DNA from: Deltaproteobacteria bacterium
Lineage (GTDB): Bacteria > Desulfobacterota > Desulfarculia > Adiutricales > Adiutricaceae
Assembly: GCA_031278795.1 (NCBI GenBank)
Contig: JAITJT010000119.1
Coordinates: 1-13,881, forward strand
Direction of reading: 5' to 3'
DNA length: 13,881 nucleotides
Within the stretch, counting starts at the first letter, position 1; each line of letters opens with the position of its first letter. The position numbers and the translations under genes were made by a program. The notes under the pieces are model-generated. The model made no database searches. It worked only from the letters and a program-made list of their open reading frames with translations, and had not been told where the DNA came from. Of this stretch, positions 13,278-13,881 are shown piece by piece.

Positions 13278-13881
13278 TTTTTTAATAATGTGCATTCCGC
13301 CAAAAGCCATAAAAAAGATAAGATCCTTATGGCATACGCTAAATTAATGAAAAACTTGTATGATATTTGTTTAAAATATTTCTCTTATCATGAAAATTTT
13401 TTTTTTGCGATAGCCAAAGTTTATCTATCTAGACGATTATTTTTTTAGGCATAATTGTTAGGAAAAAATGTCTTGTTTAGGGGAGTTAGGATCTTATTTT
13501 ACTGATGAATTTTTAGGAAATATTTAAGAAAAAAAACCGGAATAGGTATGAGCCGCAGAGGCAAAAAGGATACATTAGTATCTATAATTATCTATAAGAT
13601 TATATAATATGATAATCTTATATTGACAAAGTATAAACATATATAAATATAAGGACGGAGTTTAGATGGCGCTCAGAGGGGCTTAGCGTATTCTTGACGC
13701 GCCTCAATTATTTTTGATGGTGGAGGAAAACAAAAAAAAGCATCTCTTTATACTTAGAAAAAAATGTCAAAGGGTGCGCACAAGCTAGTATTTAGGGATT
13801 TTTTTGAATGTTTTCGTAAAAATTAATGTTTCTCATTTTGACAGAAACGTTAGGGAAATATCTTAAATTTGATGCTTTACG
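13278..13881. other. AT-rich region without a clear gene
   Basis: About 600 bp with no ORF of useful length. I see a perfect stem GCCATAA/TTATGGC (13306-13312 with 13327-13333) without a U-run, long A and T runs, TTGACA at 13623-13628 followed by TATA-rich DNA, and a good ribosome site before a mini-ORF at 13666. Confidence 0.5.
13666..13788 (+). pseudogene. Short ORF interrupted by an in-frame amber codon
   Basis: AGGACGGAG ends five bases before an ATG at 13666, an excellent ribosome site. The frame reads MALRGA, a TAG (13684-13686), then 33 more sense codons to a TAG at 13786-13788. The second part is very basic (EENKKKHLF..RKKCQRVR). Either it is a six-codon leader peptide, a small gene broken by a point mutation, or chance. 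I recognise no family. Confidence 0.2.

Overview
The window looks like accessory chromosomal DNA from a Gram-negative, probably anaerobic, bacterium. The coding genes are moderately GC-rich, while the spacers and one transposase gene are strongly AT-rich. Lipoprotein signals, a periplasmic-sensing hybrid kinase and Sel1 and RCC1 repeat proteins fit a diderm. The ATPase/HMA_2/small-membrane-protein cluster resembles arrangements I associate with anaerobes such as Desulfovibrio relatives and Clostridia. A Desulfobacterota-like host is a guess, because no rRNA or other taxonomic marker is present.

Layout. Positions 1-189 (minus) hold the start of a secreted RCC1-repeat protein cut by the window edge. 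Positions 596-5899 (minus) are a compact four-gene unit read from right to left: an LsrB/RhaS-type periplasmic binding lipoprotein, an FMN_bind-like lipoprotein that seems to use a CTG start, a 960-residue hybrid sensor kinase with a periplasmic sensor domain, and a secreted Sel1-repeat protein. No ABC permease or ATPase gene accompanies the binding protein, so it may act as a ligand receptor for the kinase, as LuxP does for LuxQ. Positions 5900-6677 hold no protein gene but contain a promoter-to-terminator interval with hairpins and short tandem repeats (a candidate structured RNA), then AT-rich 27-bp repeats ahead of a DUF805 membrane protein (6678-7052, plus).

Positions 7426-9153 (plus) encode an intact IS1634/IS4-like transposase in which both expected catalytic aspartates are glycine. 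A bidirectional terminator and a 12-bp tandem repeat array separate it from a convergent metal-transport operon. That operon (12431 to 9386, minus) encodes a small one-helix membrane protein resembling PacL/DUF1490 or DUF6110 proteins, a P1B-type ATPase with an unusual YSC membrane motif, and a small HMA_2-domain membrane protein. Together they look like a metal efflux or homeostasis platform: pump, one-helix partner and accessory metal-domain protein. A hairpin sits in its 5' leader.

The right end (12432-13881) is AT-rich and nearly gene-free. It holds a divergent promoter with a terminator-like hairpin about 230 nt downstream (candidate small RNA), one doubtful 97-codon ORF and a mini-ORF interrupted by an amber codon. 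All assignments come from reading motifs by eye; no database or folding program was run.
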